A DNA stretch of 15,872 bases from Chromera velia (GCA_018398765.1 JAHBMJ010002762.1:1-15872); one strand, 5' to 3'; shown: positions 1 through 8,785, counted from the first letter of the stretch. A program made the numbers and translations. Notes: generated by a model from the letters alone, not told the origin.

Positions 1-674
1 ATCTTTTGTTTTAAAAGAATCACGTTTTAAAGAATATTTATTAAATTTAAAAGCTTATAAACAACGATTAAATACAATAGAACACCCTGTGTTATTCCTA
101 TATTTCAACGTCCGAAATGATGTTAAAGTCCGGTAGGTTTCATTATGTCATTTCTCTCTCTGTCTGTCCTTCTGTCTTTGCATCTGTGCGTTCTCCTCTT
201 TTAAATTTGCTTTTATATGAAGAGAGAAAGCTCCTCGTTTTACTAACTAGTTGTACATAATACAACCCAATGGAATTAGAACAGAACTCTGTCTCTCTGA
301 TAAAAGATAAACAAAGTAACACAAGGAGAACTGAGTATGAATATACTTTTTGACGTCCTCTCCGTATCTCCAATAACATCTGTTTGTGTTTTCATGGGTC
401 TGTGTATGCAGGATTTGATCAATGATTTTCAGCTTGTAAACGCCTGACAAGCCAAACAGAGAAGAGGGAGAAAAGGAAAGAGAAGACGCAGCGGGGTCAA
501 AACAAACCGGGGAGCTTCACGGGAAGAGGGCGAGGGGAACTTCATTCAAGACAGCAGACTTCTCTTACGATCTTCTACCTAAACTTTCATAGCCATCAGT
601 CGTGGAGAAACAATCAGCCAGTCAGCGTCTCAGCAGACTAAGACTGAGTCAGCCAGTAGCCTACCACATAAAGG
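1..674. other. Non-coding 5' flank, no gene seen
   Basis: I see no convincing exon here. Bases 1-130 are AT-rich, 140-240 is pyrimidine-rich with short CT and TCTG runs, and 440-560 is purine-rich. The last 120 bases before the ATG at 675 hold several short near-repeats (cagccagt, gtcagc, cagcagac). They could be 5' UTR of the gene starting at 675, but no promoter element can be assigned from the sequence. Confidence 0.5.
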
Positions 675-2316
675 ATGTCCACGCAAGAAAAGATCGTAGA
701 CTACGACTTTTCTGACGGGGAAGAAGAAGTCAGTGTCCCGTTGCCGAGCTGGAATTGTTCTGCGGACGGCTGCCCCTTCGCGTTTGGTTGCTTGATTGAT
801 GCCATACATACTCTACGTGAAATTCTGAGATCGTAGCCTTGTCTTAGTCCCCTCCCCTCATCCCCTCTCTCTCTCTGTATTAAATATACATACATACACA
901 CACATGTGTGTGTGTGTGTGTGTACTATATGTGTGTGTATATAGACAAGTATGAGTATACGTAGGGAGTATGTCTGTGTTCCCTTCCTCTTTCCTTCCTG
1001 CCCTCCTTCTATTTTCATACCTCTTCTCCTTCCTCTACTCTGTTCGCCTCTCCTCATCATATCTACTTTGTTTCTTGTGGTGAACTAGGTAGTGAATGTG
1101 TGTGTGTGTGCAGGTGCGAGACGGGAGGACAAAGGACAAAATCGTAAGCAAGAAAGAAACAATGAATGAAAAAACAAACAAACAAATGAATGAATGGACG
1201 AACGAACGAAAGAAAGGCGAAGAAAGGCAGACAGACAGACAGACAGACAGATAAACAAATAGACAGAAAGAATGAAAGAAAGAAAGAAAGCGACAACAAA
1301 TAAAACAAAGTGACAACAAATCAAAAAGAGAGAGAGAGTCCATGTTGACCCTTACAGAAAGCAGTCCCATTAATTCTTCGATCCAAGAGCCCTCAGCATC
1401 TTTCTCTGCAGAAGGCACCGGTGCCGCTGTTGTACGTCTGTAAGAGCAGCATACAGCAAGGCTTACCATGTGCATATACAAAGATGTAAAGATGAGTACA
1501 TGATTTCTTTCAACACTCAGGTCAGAAACCTAGTGATGCATGTCTTCTCTGCCTTATGTCTACATATGTTTACCCCTTTTCTCAATCTGTTCTGCAGGAC
1601 AAGCATGGCAGTCCCTGTACCTCCTGTCTGGGACTTTACCCAGATATGGAACTTCCTCCAGTTCCTCCAACAAGCTCTAGACAGGGTAGAGAAAAAAGTA
1701 GGTTATGAAGTTAGGTTACAGGTTAGTGGCCCTCCAGTTATGATAACCAGTCATAATCGGCAGTTAACGGGGTCAACCGGTAATAGCTGATAAAAATGAT
1801 ATTGTAGGTAGAAACAACTTCAAACAAGCAAAACATTACTGAAAATATAATAAAACGGTTGCAAAACTTAGTTATGACAACTGAAAAGGAATAAAAAATC
1901 ATGTGTTTCTTAGTGCATAGACTATAAACACCTAGACAAACACAATCAAACAAGTGGTTATATAATTCAATAATATGAATTAAAAATGTTTTTCATTATG
2001 TTTTGGTCGTTTTTCATTCGTTTTCTATATGTCACACCTGTAAAAATCACGTTTTTACAGTAAAAAGTTTTAAATTTAGTAAAATTTAGTGAAGAAACGA
2101 CCTCTAGACATAAAAAAGCTATATAACTGATAGGTTAACCGAACCAAAACGTTTTTTGACGGCAAAGTCAGTTGAGTTCGGTTAATAACCTATTTCTTAT
2201 CCCTGGCTCTGGAGGTGTTCACGTGCGTGGTTATGGCTTTGCAGGCCTGTCGGGCTTGTTGCTGCGGGGGGGAGAGCCCGGAAGAGGAGATGGAGAGGAG
2301 GAAGGAGGCCCTATAA
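675..2316 (+). CDS. Small Cys-containing protein of unknown function, four exons, about 131 aa
   Basis: I do not recognise this gene. The proposed exons are 675-816, 1358-1439, 1598-1697 and 2245-2316 (stop TAA). The phases fit at every junction (1, 2, 0) and give 132 codons with the stop. The ATG sits in a good context (aaaggATGTCC). The N-terminus is acidic (DYDFSDGEEE). Exon 3 holds a strong amphipathic stretch (WDFTQIWNFLQFLQQALDRV) and exon 4 a Cys cluster (ACRACCCGGE) followed by a charged tail. The acceptors at 1591-1597 (tctgcag) and 2237-2244 (ctttgcag) are strong. The weakest choice is donor 1. I used C|GTGAAA at 816 because its phase fits, but a GTCAGT at 729 is also present, and exon 2 could instead start translation at the ATG at 1342. 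No signal peptide or known domain is visible. Intron 1 carries the GT and tetranucleotide microsatellites. Confidence 0.5.
890..945. repeat. (AC)n-(GT)n microsatellite, partly self-complementary
   Basis: An AC run is followed directly by a GT run (acacacacatgtgtgtgtgt), so the two halves can pair with each other. It lies inside the proposed first intron of the 675-2316 gene. A second short GT run lies near 1097-1111. Confidence 0.9.
1150..1300. repeat. Mosaic tetranucleotide microsatellite (AATG, AAAC, AACG, AAAG, GACA)
   Basis: Successive 4-bp motif runs replace each other: aatg, aaac, aacg, aaag, then six or more copies of gaca, then more aaag. The stretch is nearly pyrimidine-free on the plus strand. 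It lies in an intron of the 675-2316 gene, and the long reading frames seen on the other strand here are by-products of the repeat. Confidence 0.9.
1701..2190. mobile_element. Possible small TA-flanked inverted-terminus element inside an intron
   Basis: This AT-rich block almost fills the intron between exons 3 and 4 of the 675-2316 gene. It begins GGTTAT and ends ATAACC, and both ends are flanked outward by TA, as expected for a TA-target DNA transposon. The similarity of the ends fades after six bases, so the call is weak. A perfect 9-bp hairpin (ctgtaaaaa, loop tcacg, tttttacag) lies at 2038-2060. No transposase is present. Confidence 0.25.
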
Positions 2317-3223
2317 GTCATTTAAGAGAGAGGGAAAGTTCCAGGTCTCTCTTAGTCAGCCGATCTTTGCATGCTACTGTACATGCAGCTGCATGTCTAC
2401 CGTTCATTTATCTGTAGGCTGGGAGTCGATCCAATAATATGTTGAAGGACAGGATAAAAGGAAGGTGGGGTAATAAATTAATGATATGTGTATCCACAGA
2501 TATCGATGGTCCAACGATGGACAATGGACATTGGAGATAAAAGAAAAGGCCTAAAAAAGGGTTTGTATCTGTATTATTATCAATTTATTGACTTGCAAGC
2601 AGTAAGTTTCAATCGTAATCATTTTATAGTCTAAATCTGTATTTTATATAACTTTTGTGCTATCAGCCAGCCTATAGGTTTAATATATTAATATCGTTAT
2701 GCATTGCCTCGTTAGTTGATGTACTTATGAATTTTAAATGAGTACGATCATGCTTATAGAACAAAGCTAGGGCGACAAAAGTATTGTATATTTTTTTATG
2801 GAGTTCAAAACTTGGCAAAGATTTGTTTTTCAAGATGACATGCACTACATCAATTAAGCGGGCTAGAACAGATAAGAATAGAAGTAGATAGAGCATAGAG
2901 TATTATTTTAAAGTAATTGGCTTCATACGTTCTCAATTAGTAGAGCTAGATTGAAGTACAAATTTATGTTTTATTTTTTATAGGCTTGGTCGATCGGTCC
3001 CCTTTTCTGCACGCACTGCACCCTTTCTCACTCCCCTCATCTGTCCCCTCCCCCCAAGGCATGTCAGCACACCCATCCAACGTGTGTCATTTTTCCCCCC
3101 ACTGCACTTCGAGCCTTCAGAAACCTCCTCCCTTCTCCCCTATCGGACAGTCTCTAAGACTGCCCACCTTCTCGAGTCTGCGGACGATTCGACTCTGCTG
3201 GACTTTGGGTGCCCCCACCCTGG
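2317..3223. other. Intergenic spacer, AT-rich then CT-rich, no gene seen
   Basis: From about 2400 to 2980 the sequence is AT-rich with no frame that looks coding. From about 2990 it changes sharply to C- and T-rich DNA. The plus-strand open frame across 2986-3474 (Pro, Leu, Ser, Cys, His) reflects base composition and the 42-bp repeat and was not accepted as a gene. Confidence 0.5.
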
Positions 3224-3397
3224 ATAGGCTGGCTCCTTTTTGCCGCGGTCTACCTCTTTTCTCCACACGCAGGCTGGTGTGCCTGTGCCGCACCTCGCCC
3301 GTTCCCCCCTTGCACTGGCTGGTTCGCTCTTACACCTTGCCTCTCCCACCCCTGCACTGGATGGTATGCCTGTGCTGCATGTTGCCTGTCCACCCGA
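3224..3397. repeat. Degenerate tandem minisatellite, unit about 42 bp
   Basis: Units start at about 3224, 3270, 3313 and 3355, with lengths of about 46, 43, 42 and 42. Each opens with a (ca)ctggNtggt-like block, followed by tgcctgtgc-like and C-rich segments. Because 42 is a multiple of three, long open frames appear on both strands. The 3' end of the kinase-like reading frame (stop at 3330-3332, minus strand) lies inside this array. Confidence 0.65.
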
Positions 3398-4678
3398 TTT
3401 TCAGGTCTCTCCACCCTGTCAGCTCTCTGCCCTCCCCCCCGCGTTCTGTCTTTTCGTCCTTCCCAGGGGGCTGACTGTTGTTGGCGGGGACCTGAGGGTA
3501 ACACTGTTGGGGAGACGTTTTGACATGGCGGTTGTTGCGGGAGGGTTTTGCGTTTCTAGGGCGGTTCGGATTCGAGTTGGAAGTGGCTGATGGAGGTCCC
3601 AAGTTAGACGCGGTGTCCTCAATACTAGAAGATGCCTCCGATATCTGCTGTCCAATCATGTTGGCCACCTCGATCTCGATTTTCTTCATCAAATTTAGGA
3701 TCTGCATACATGAGAAGGCAGGGAGGTTGCAGGATCTGACAGGCTCAAACTGCCGGTCTGCAGTGATTTCTTTCATAGCTAGGCTTTCTGACTGTTGGCA
3801 TTTCAGACTAGACATAGCAGGTAGGCATGTCTCTTCGAAGCAATATGGACTGCTGAGGCTTGTAACCACTTTAATTTTTGATGTGTGCTCACCTATATGG
3901 ACGTTGGAAGATCTACCAGGTCTGTATTCATGGCAGATAGAATGAAGTCTCCCAAACAGGAGCTCGTAGCAAGACTGGGGGGCATCTCTTTGAGAAGCGA
4001 TTGTGTGGCGTCGCTCCTCCCGAGCTCCTTCAGCATCTTTGAGATGATCACCTGCTGGCCCTCTGCATAGTCTACAAACTCCAGCTGCAAATTCAGGAGA
4101 AGAGAGGAGTGGAGAGGAGAGGAGAGATGATTGAGTTTCGGCAACATAGTGAGAAAAAGAGGAGGAGGAGGAACGACGAGGCGACAGAAAAAGAGGAGGT
4201 GTGGGTGAGGTAGGAGTGGGAGTTTAGTAATAATAGGGTCAGGTTCGTTTCGAGAGACTGTGGCTTATTGAGAGAGAAACTGCGGGTTATTTATATCAAA
4301 GAATAATTCTTTCCATTTTTTGAGCTAGATCGTGTCATTAGACAAGCTGAACGATCAACAACAAACCGCTCATACACAATCAATCCAACATACTGACCAT
4401 TTCAGTAGACTCCTGCCCGAGTGCCTCTTGCTTCCTCTTTAGGAAGAAGAGGTTAAATGCATCTTCGGTCAGTTCTCTTCCAAACAGACGGAGCACGCAG
4501 AAGAGCAAAGGAATGTCGGAGTTGACCCTCTTCAACTTATTGGAGAGACTCATACCAGAGCCTGTCAGTCTGTCTTTAATTCTTGTGAGCTCTGCCAGAG
4601 CATCGTCTGACAGTGCGACCTTCCTCAGATGCTTGCAAGCCTCGGGTGGAGTCATCCTCGCCTCACCTGCAAAAGCAT

Positions 4679-4683
4679 ACACA

Positions 4684-4725
<42 letters not shown>

Positions 4726-4746
4726 TACACACACATACATATACAG
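4679..4746. repeat. (AC)n microsatellite with ATAC interruptions
   Basis: A long pure AC run is followed by acat and atac variants. It lies in the intron between kinase-like exons 4920-5013 and 4398-4666 (minus strand), starting only about 12 bases upstream of that intron's 3' splice site. On the sense strand it is therefore a GT-rich tract close to the acceptor. Confidence 0.9.
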
Positions 4747-5439
4747 ACGCAGATACATACACATGTATAGAGAGAGAGAGAGACTCGATCAAGCTCCGAT
4801 AGCTGACAATAGAAGTGACGCAACAGTCCACTCCTTGAGTCAGGCAGTCCCAAGCAATCTAACGATCTAAGTTGAACAAGTGCTCAAGAATGTGATCCAT
4901 TCTTAATCACTGCACTGACCAATGAATTCTGTCCAAGAAGAGCAGCCACTGTAGGATATGACTGATTTGGTGTCAACGATATATGACATGAGCCTCAGGG
5001 TGTCCTTTTCAATCTGCAGACATCAGGGATAGTATTGCAGATGCTGTATATCCAAGTACACACATTCGCCGGCTTGACAGTGTACAAACAAACATGTCTC
5101 CGTCAGGAAGAAAAGATCGATGGGCCAAAAGACTGAGTGACTGAGGAAAGCAGAGAAGCCAGAAGGAACTTAAGGTGTTTGGTTTTTATTGAGTGGGACC
5201 CAGCTGGACAGTTGCATGGTCTAATGGCGGAGAGAGAACAATCTCACAGACTGTGTTGGAAAAATAATTGACTGACCTTGATATTTGATGGCTTTAGGTC
5301 AATAAAAGTACAGTCCTTTGTGTCATGCATGTACGAGACTCCCCACAATAGAAGCGTTGCGATACGTGCAGCTTCTACAGGCTTCAACAGTCTGTCCCAA
5401 ACCCCCAGACCCCACTTCTCCCCCCCTTTCTCTACAAAG

Positions 5440-5447
5440 CTCGCCGA
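5440..5447. repeat. Left target-site duplication of hAT-like element
   Basis: ctcgccga directly abuts the left terminus CAGTGCATT. It matches the right copy cttgccga (6308-6315) at 7 of 8 positions. Eight bases is the usual target duplication length for hAT elements. Confidence 0.7.
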
Positions 5448-6307
5448 CAGTGCATTGAAAGCAATAATTATAATTGCAATAATTGCAAATAATTAGGAGC
5501 AATAATTCATTACAAGCTCTTAGCTCATTGCAATTTATTGCAATAATTGTATACAATTTCAAAATTGAGAGTCTGAGGTGTTTTATTGGGCTCAAAACTA
5601 GTAAAAAACAAGGCCAAACGCGTGTTATAAGGCGCCAAAGCGATCAAGCATACGCGCAGTGCAAAGTGGGCGCGGTGTGCACGCAGTGCGACTGCTTTGC
5701 ACGCAATTAAGCCGCGTAAACCAACGAAACACGCGTACGTGTATGTACAATACTGTTACATGTATGTATTTATGGAAACGGCTTGGTCTTCTGTTGTTGT
5801 CTGTTGTTTAGCAGCTTCAGCCGACTAAGTAAAGCAAAGGAGCAGCCGACTAAGTAAGTTTTTACTGCTTATACGTACAGTTGTGGAATTTTCATGTTAT
5901 GAACCATACATGAAAGTGTGTTCATATTCTTCATCATTTATATTGAATTCTAAGTTTATATTTTCTATGTTAAAAAATAAAAATAGTTATTGTTGAATAT
6001 ATTACAGGTATTAATACCAAGTAATAACTTAGTAAATTTATTTAAATAAGTTGTATAACTTAGTATAACTCCTTTTAAAGATTTTAAATTCATTTATATA
6101 AGTATTAAAATACTGTACATCATATTGAATATGCATTAAAAAACATAAAAATGTTATTAATAGTCCTTTAAACACCCTAGAGCACCTAAAAAAATTAAAT
6201 TTTTGTTTTATAGGCAATTATTGGCAATTAATTGCAACTACTGCAATAATTGTTTGCATCAAACTGGTCAAAGCAATTTATTTGCAATTTATTTGTTTAA
6301 TGCACTG
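5448..6307. mobile_element. Non-autonomous hAT-like DNA transposon, 860 bp
   Basis: The left end reads CAGTGCATTGAAAGCAATAA. The right end, reverse-complemented, reads CAGTGCATTAAACAAATAAA, so the first nine bases are identical and later ones are similar. An 8-bp duplication flanks it (one mismatch). CAGTG termini with 8-bp target copies are typical of the hAT superfamily. Both subterminal regions are packed with attgcaa/ttgcaat and gcaataatt motifs in both orientations, like hAT transposase-binding repeats. The interior has a GC-richer patch near 5610-5710, a 15-bp direct repeat (cagccgactaagtaa at 5818 and 5843), and no transposase frame, so it would need a transposase in trans. It sits inside the first coding exon of the kinase-like gene. 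The termini were read by eye and no copy elsewhere could be checked. Confidence 0.75.
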
Positions 6308-6315
6308 CTTGCCGA
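6308..6315. repeat. Right target-site duplication of hAT-like element
   Basis: cttgccga directly follows the right terminus ...AATGCACTG and matches 5440-5447 except for one base (t for c). The single mismatch suggests the insertion is not brand new. Confidence 0.7.
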
Positions 6316-6511
6316 CGGTTGCAGGTAAACGCGGGAATTCGACAGCTTGGTGCCGTTGATGTAGTCTAAAATCATACACGGATACCGGCAGTCCCAACAG
6401 ATACCATGCACTGGTGGTATACATGGCTGATCTACCCATATTGCAGAGGCATAAACCTTCTGCACCTGCTGGAGCCATGTATCTACCTTGCCTTCGCTTT
6501 TGACTCCCAGA

Positions 6512-6539
6512 AAGGTCTTGACAGCAAGGTCTTGACAGC
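6512..6539. repeat. Perfect 14-bp tandem duplication causing a frameshift
   Basis: aaggtcttgacagc occurs twice head to tail. It falls at the AVK (beta3) codons of the kinase-like frame on the minus strand. Deleting one copy joins GPLAVKT directly to FLGVKSEGK in one frame. With both copies the frame is lost and meets a stop soon after. It looks like a slippage duplication. Confidence 0.85.
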
Positions 6540-7001
6540 AAGAGGACCCGACCTATGCATAGTTGCTGCCGTCCCGCTGCCGACATACTACAGTTCCTTG
6601 CCCTCCAGTCGTCCAGGACAGAACTGTGCCATGATCATCGTTCCTCCAAGCGGTTCACCAAAAAACCGAATGTCTGCCGCCTCCGTATCTCTGAGACGTA
6701 GGTTTCTTATCCAATCATCCTCAGCATCGAGCATATACTGTTTGACTGGAAGCTGTCCTGCCAGCAGGCAGATGGTCTGCTCTACCTGAGCGATGTAACC
6801 AGGATCAAAATCACTCGCCATTGCTTCACTTTGGTGGTCCTTCTAATTCAATTGCAGAGAACTGCTGTCTCGCTTAATAAAAATAGAGATGAATCCTTGT
6901 GGCAGACGTATATTAGGTTGAGTTCGTTTCCGACTGGAACGCGGTCTGGTTTCACTCGACTTGTTCCATGTCAATTCGCTGAATGATATATATACAGGTC
7001 C

Positions 7002-7607
7002 ATGCACAGCAAGGTGTGGAAACACAGATTTGCTTTCTAGCTTGCTTCTTCGATCCAAACGAGTCCGATGGCTAGAATGACTGACCTACGGTTGACAAGA
7101 CCGTTGGCCAAGGAACGTGACAAACGACTAGACTTGTTCGCGACCTTGCCAAATGGGGACTCCGTTCTAGGGGATGTGGCTCTGATCCACCCGATTCAGG
7201 ATGTAACCCGTCTGCACAGAAATGCTAAGAAAGCAGGGGCTGCAGCTAAGGAAAAAGAGGGGAAGAAACATACCCACTACGATGATGCCTGCAGAGCAGT
7301 GGGCATTCGTTTTGTCCCTTTAGTTTTTGAGACCTACGGAAGGCCTAGGGGGGAGACAGTGAGGTTCGTGAAAGAGATGGTAAGACAGGCTACAGAAAGG
7401 TTAGGGGAGATGAATGATGCGTCATCACGTTAGAAAATTGCTGACAGGTGGTGGAAAACGTTGTCAGTAGCGGTTTAGAAAGCAGCAGCGTCTACAATCT
7501 TGGCATCTGTTCAGGCAAGCCGCGGTGCACGTAGTACACAGGTCACAAAGATGCTGCTTGAGAGGGAGTTTTCGGCCTACGTGGGCCTTGCAGAGAAGAA
7601 AGAGTAA
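7002..7607 (+). pseudogene. 3' tail of a non-LTR retrotransposon ORF with restriction-like endonuclease domain
   Basis: The uninterrupted part is 7068-7430. RLDLFATLPNGDSVLGDVA matches the (K/R)PD-x(12-14)-D pattern of the restriction-like endonuclease in site-specific-type non-LTR retrotransposons (R2, NeSL and HERO relatives), with Leu in place of Pro and 13 residues between the two Asp. It is followed by a basic stretch KEKEGKKHTHYDDA and the family-typical FVPLVFETYGRP block. The nuclease would nick the target DNA to prime reverse transcription. The same frame stays open on both sides if TAG is read through: TAG at 7038-7040, 7431-7433 and 7476-7478, with a plausible C-terminal segment ADRWWKTLSVAV and a TAA stop at 7605. 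No reverse transcriptase domain lies upstream, and a TGA closes the frame just before 7002. This is a 5'-truncated copy, as is usual for such elements. The family assignment rests on motifs only. Confidence 0.7.
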
Positions 7608-8112
7608 AGGAAGGAGGGAGAGCCAGCAGGGGCGCTAGCAAGAGAATTGAAAGAAAGAGAAAGACCATTTTGATGTTTAAGAGATAGAAAAGACACAAAC
7701 GGAGAGAAGAGTCTGACAACATCAGATTAAATAAATATGACAAAGGAGCCAAAAGCCGCTAAGCGTGCAAAAGAATTTATGGATGTAAAAAAAAGGTTTA
7801 ATAAAGAAATGTTGAGAAGAAACAAATTTTTTTAACTGGCTAAGGAACCCATTGAAGAAGAAGTCGGGGAAGGGAAAAGAAAGACCACAACACTCATCCA
7901 TAGATAGGCAGAGTTGACCACGCAAACACATGGAGAATGAAAGGTATTAATTTTTATTCACCGTGGAATAGTATAAGCTAGGCGCGGCGGCCTAGTCCGA
8001 GAGGTTTGCGCTTGCAACAGATCGGCCATAATAGATGGACAGGACTTATGCCTAGGCAAGATGCATACTGGTCTGACAAAGGACCAGAGAGACGCTAAAG
8101 AAGAATATTTAC
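7608..8112. other. Intergenic spacer, purine-rich then mixed, no gene seen
   Basis: The part from 7608 to 7900 is A- and G-rich and may include 3' flank of the retroelement remnant, but no clear poly-A tail or target duplication was identified. The segment 7975-8060 has a GC-rich patch with a short A-box-like run but no B box, so no tRNA or SINE is called. Confidence 0.4.
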
Positions 8113-8508
8113 CTACGGTGTCACGCGTGCGTGTGCACGCCTACATGCATGATCAAAAGCGGCGCATACATGCATGCATGCGCATGCGTGCGTTAAGATT
8201 TGGGACTGTCTGACATTTTTTTTCAAACTCTCTGACCTTAGTGACCCACAAATCTGACTGAGAAACTGCTCGGTCAAGACGCCTGTGGAAGCCTTGTCCC
8301 CCTTTTCTCCTTTTGGGGGGATATTTGGGGGCAATCCTGAATGAGTATTCAAGTCTTCTCGCGCCCTCCAAGAAGCTTGAGACGACACAAGATCAACGAG
8401 TTTGAGTTGAGATTCTGGGCAACACAGCCGCAAACGCGATTGGTATATAGGTTTCAGCCACTGATTCAAATTTGCTTCTCTAAGTGATTGTGTACTTCTT
8501 TTTTTCAT
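8113..8508 (-). CDS. Unassigned ORF, about 131 aa
   Basis: The ATG is at 8508 and the stop at 8115-8113. The N-terminal two thirds have mixed, protein-like composition (NQWLKPIYQSRLRLCC, ESQLKLVDLVSSQASW). The last 35 residues are Cys/His/Ala/Arg-rich only because the DNA there is an alternating purine-pyrimidine tract (8120-8190). No domain is recognised. It lies about 280 bases downstream of the kinase C-lobe fragment on the same strand and could be a degenerate piece of the same gene, or chance. Confidence 0.3.
   Translation of the reverse strand: MKKRSTQSLREANLNQWLKPIYQSRLRLCCPESQLKLVDLVSSQASWRAREDLNTHSGLPPNIPPKGEKGDKASTGVLTEQFLSQICGSLRSESLKKNVRQSQILTHACACMHVCAAFDHACRRAHARVTP
8120..8195. 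repeat. Alternating purine-pyrimidine tract (CG, TG and ATGC runs)
   Basis: Runs such as cacgcgtgcgtgtgcacgcc and catgcatgcatgcgcatgcg alternate purine and pyrimidine almost throughout, a sequence class prone to left-handed (Z) DNA. Similar but looser DNA occurs at 9956-10080. Confidence 0.7.
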
Positions 8509-8785
8509 CCCCTCTAACAATTAAAAATTGAAAGGAGGCCGCAGGGGGGTTGCAGGAGCATATACGGCTGGGGAATGGGGCGAAACGACCCCTGCTGCGA
8601 GGCATGCTGAGTCCAACGCTGTGCACGTGCCAAGGAATTCCCGAAGAGCATGTTGGGACGCTGTTACTCCTACAATGGCTCTATCGCCGCACTCATCAGC
8701 TCAGGTTCATTCAGAAGACATGGAAAGTCTCTGGGGGTCTTTGCATACTTTAGAAGGAGCGTCATGGTCTTTCTGTTTAGAGTTT

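Larger units (their letters stand above)
3330..6821 (-). pseudogene. Protein-kinase-like gene, five exons, interrupted by a transposon and frame-broken
   Basis: Exons on the minus strand are 6821-6308 plus 5447-5277, then 5013-4920, 4666-4398, 4084-3893 and 3701-3330. All junction phases fit. After removing the 860-bp insert with one 8-bp target copy and one copy of a 14-bp duplication, exon 1 is 663 nt and the whole frame is 530 codons ending in TAA. Kinase marks in order: a glycine loop YVGSGTAATM with AVKTF (Lys about 97); a beta4-hinge stretch HGICWDCRYPCMILDYINGT; an alpha-E segment LLLWGVSYMHD; and a catalytic loop CTFIDLKPSNIK, where HRD has become FID but Asp 214, Lys 216 and Asn 219 are kept. 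No DFG is visible (VDT near 235), and the APE region reads TPPE near 258-261. The tail after about residue 262 is unassigned and ends in low-complexity sequence. In-frame TAG codons lie at 6590-6588 and 3895-3893. If the latter is a true stop, the protein ends there and exon 5 is not used. It could be a dead copy, or a live gene if the insert is spliced and TAG is decoded. Confidence 0.7.

Noticed and set aside
2986-3590. Overlapping Pro/Leu/Cys/His-rich open frames on the plus strand
   Set aside because: They are produced by C-rich DNA and the 42-bp tandem repeat. The minus strand carries the kinase-like exon with better coding character at 3330-3701.
3893-4084. Alternative frame of this exon (starting GVCRLC) that avoids the TAG before the donor
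   Set aside because: Codon third positions and the amphipathic sequence (QVIISKMLKELGR) favour the frame with the TAG, and that frame also matches the incoming phase from the previous exon.
5323-5595. Minus-strand frame CFQCTVGELCRERGGEV crossing the left end of the hAT-like element
   Set aside because: It runs from transposon into exon in a frame different from the kinase frame, which is continuous on both sides once the element is removed.
6406-6789. Plus-strand frame of 127 aa opposite the kinase-like exon
   Set aside because: The minus strand shows kinase motifs in order (glycine loop, AVK, hinge), so the plus frame is a shadow.
7975-8060. GC-rich segment with an A-box-like run, possible tRNA or SINE head
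   Set aside because: No B box (GGTTCGANTCC-like), no cloverleaf pairing and no poly-A tail could be found.
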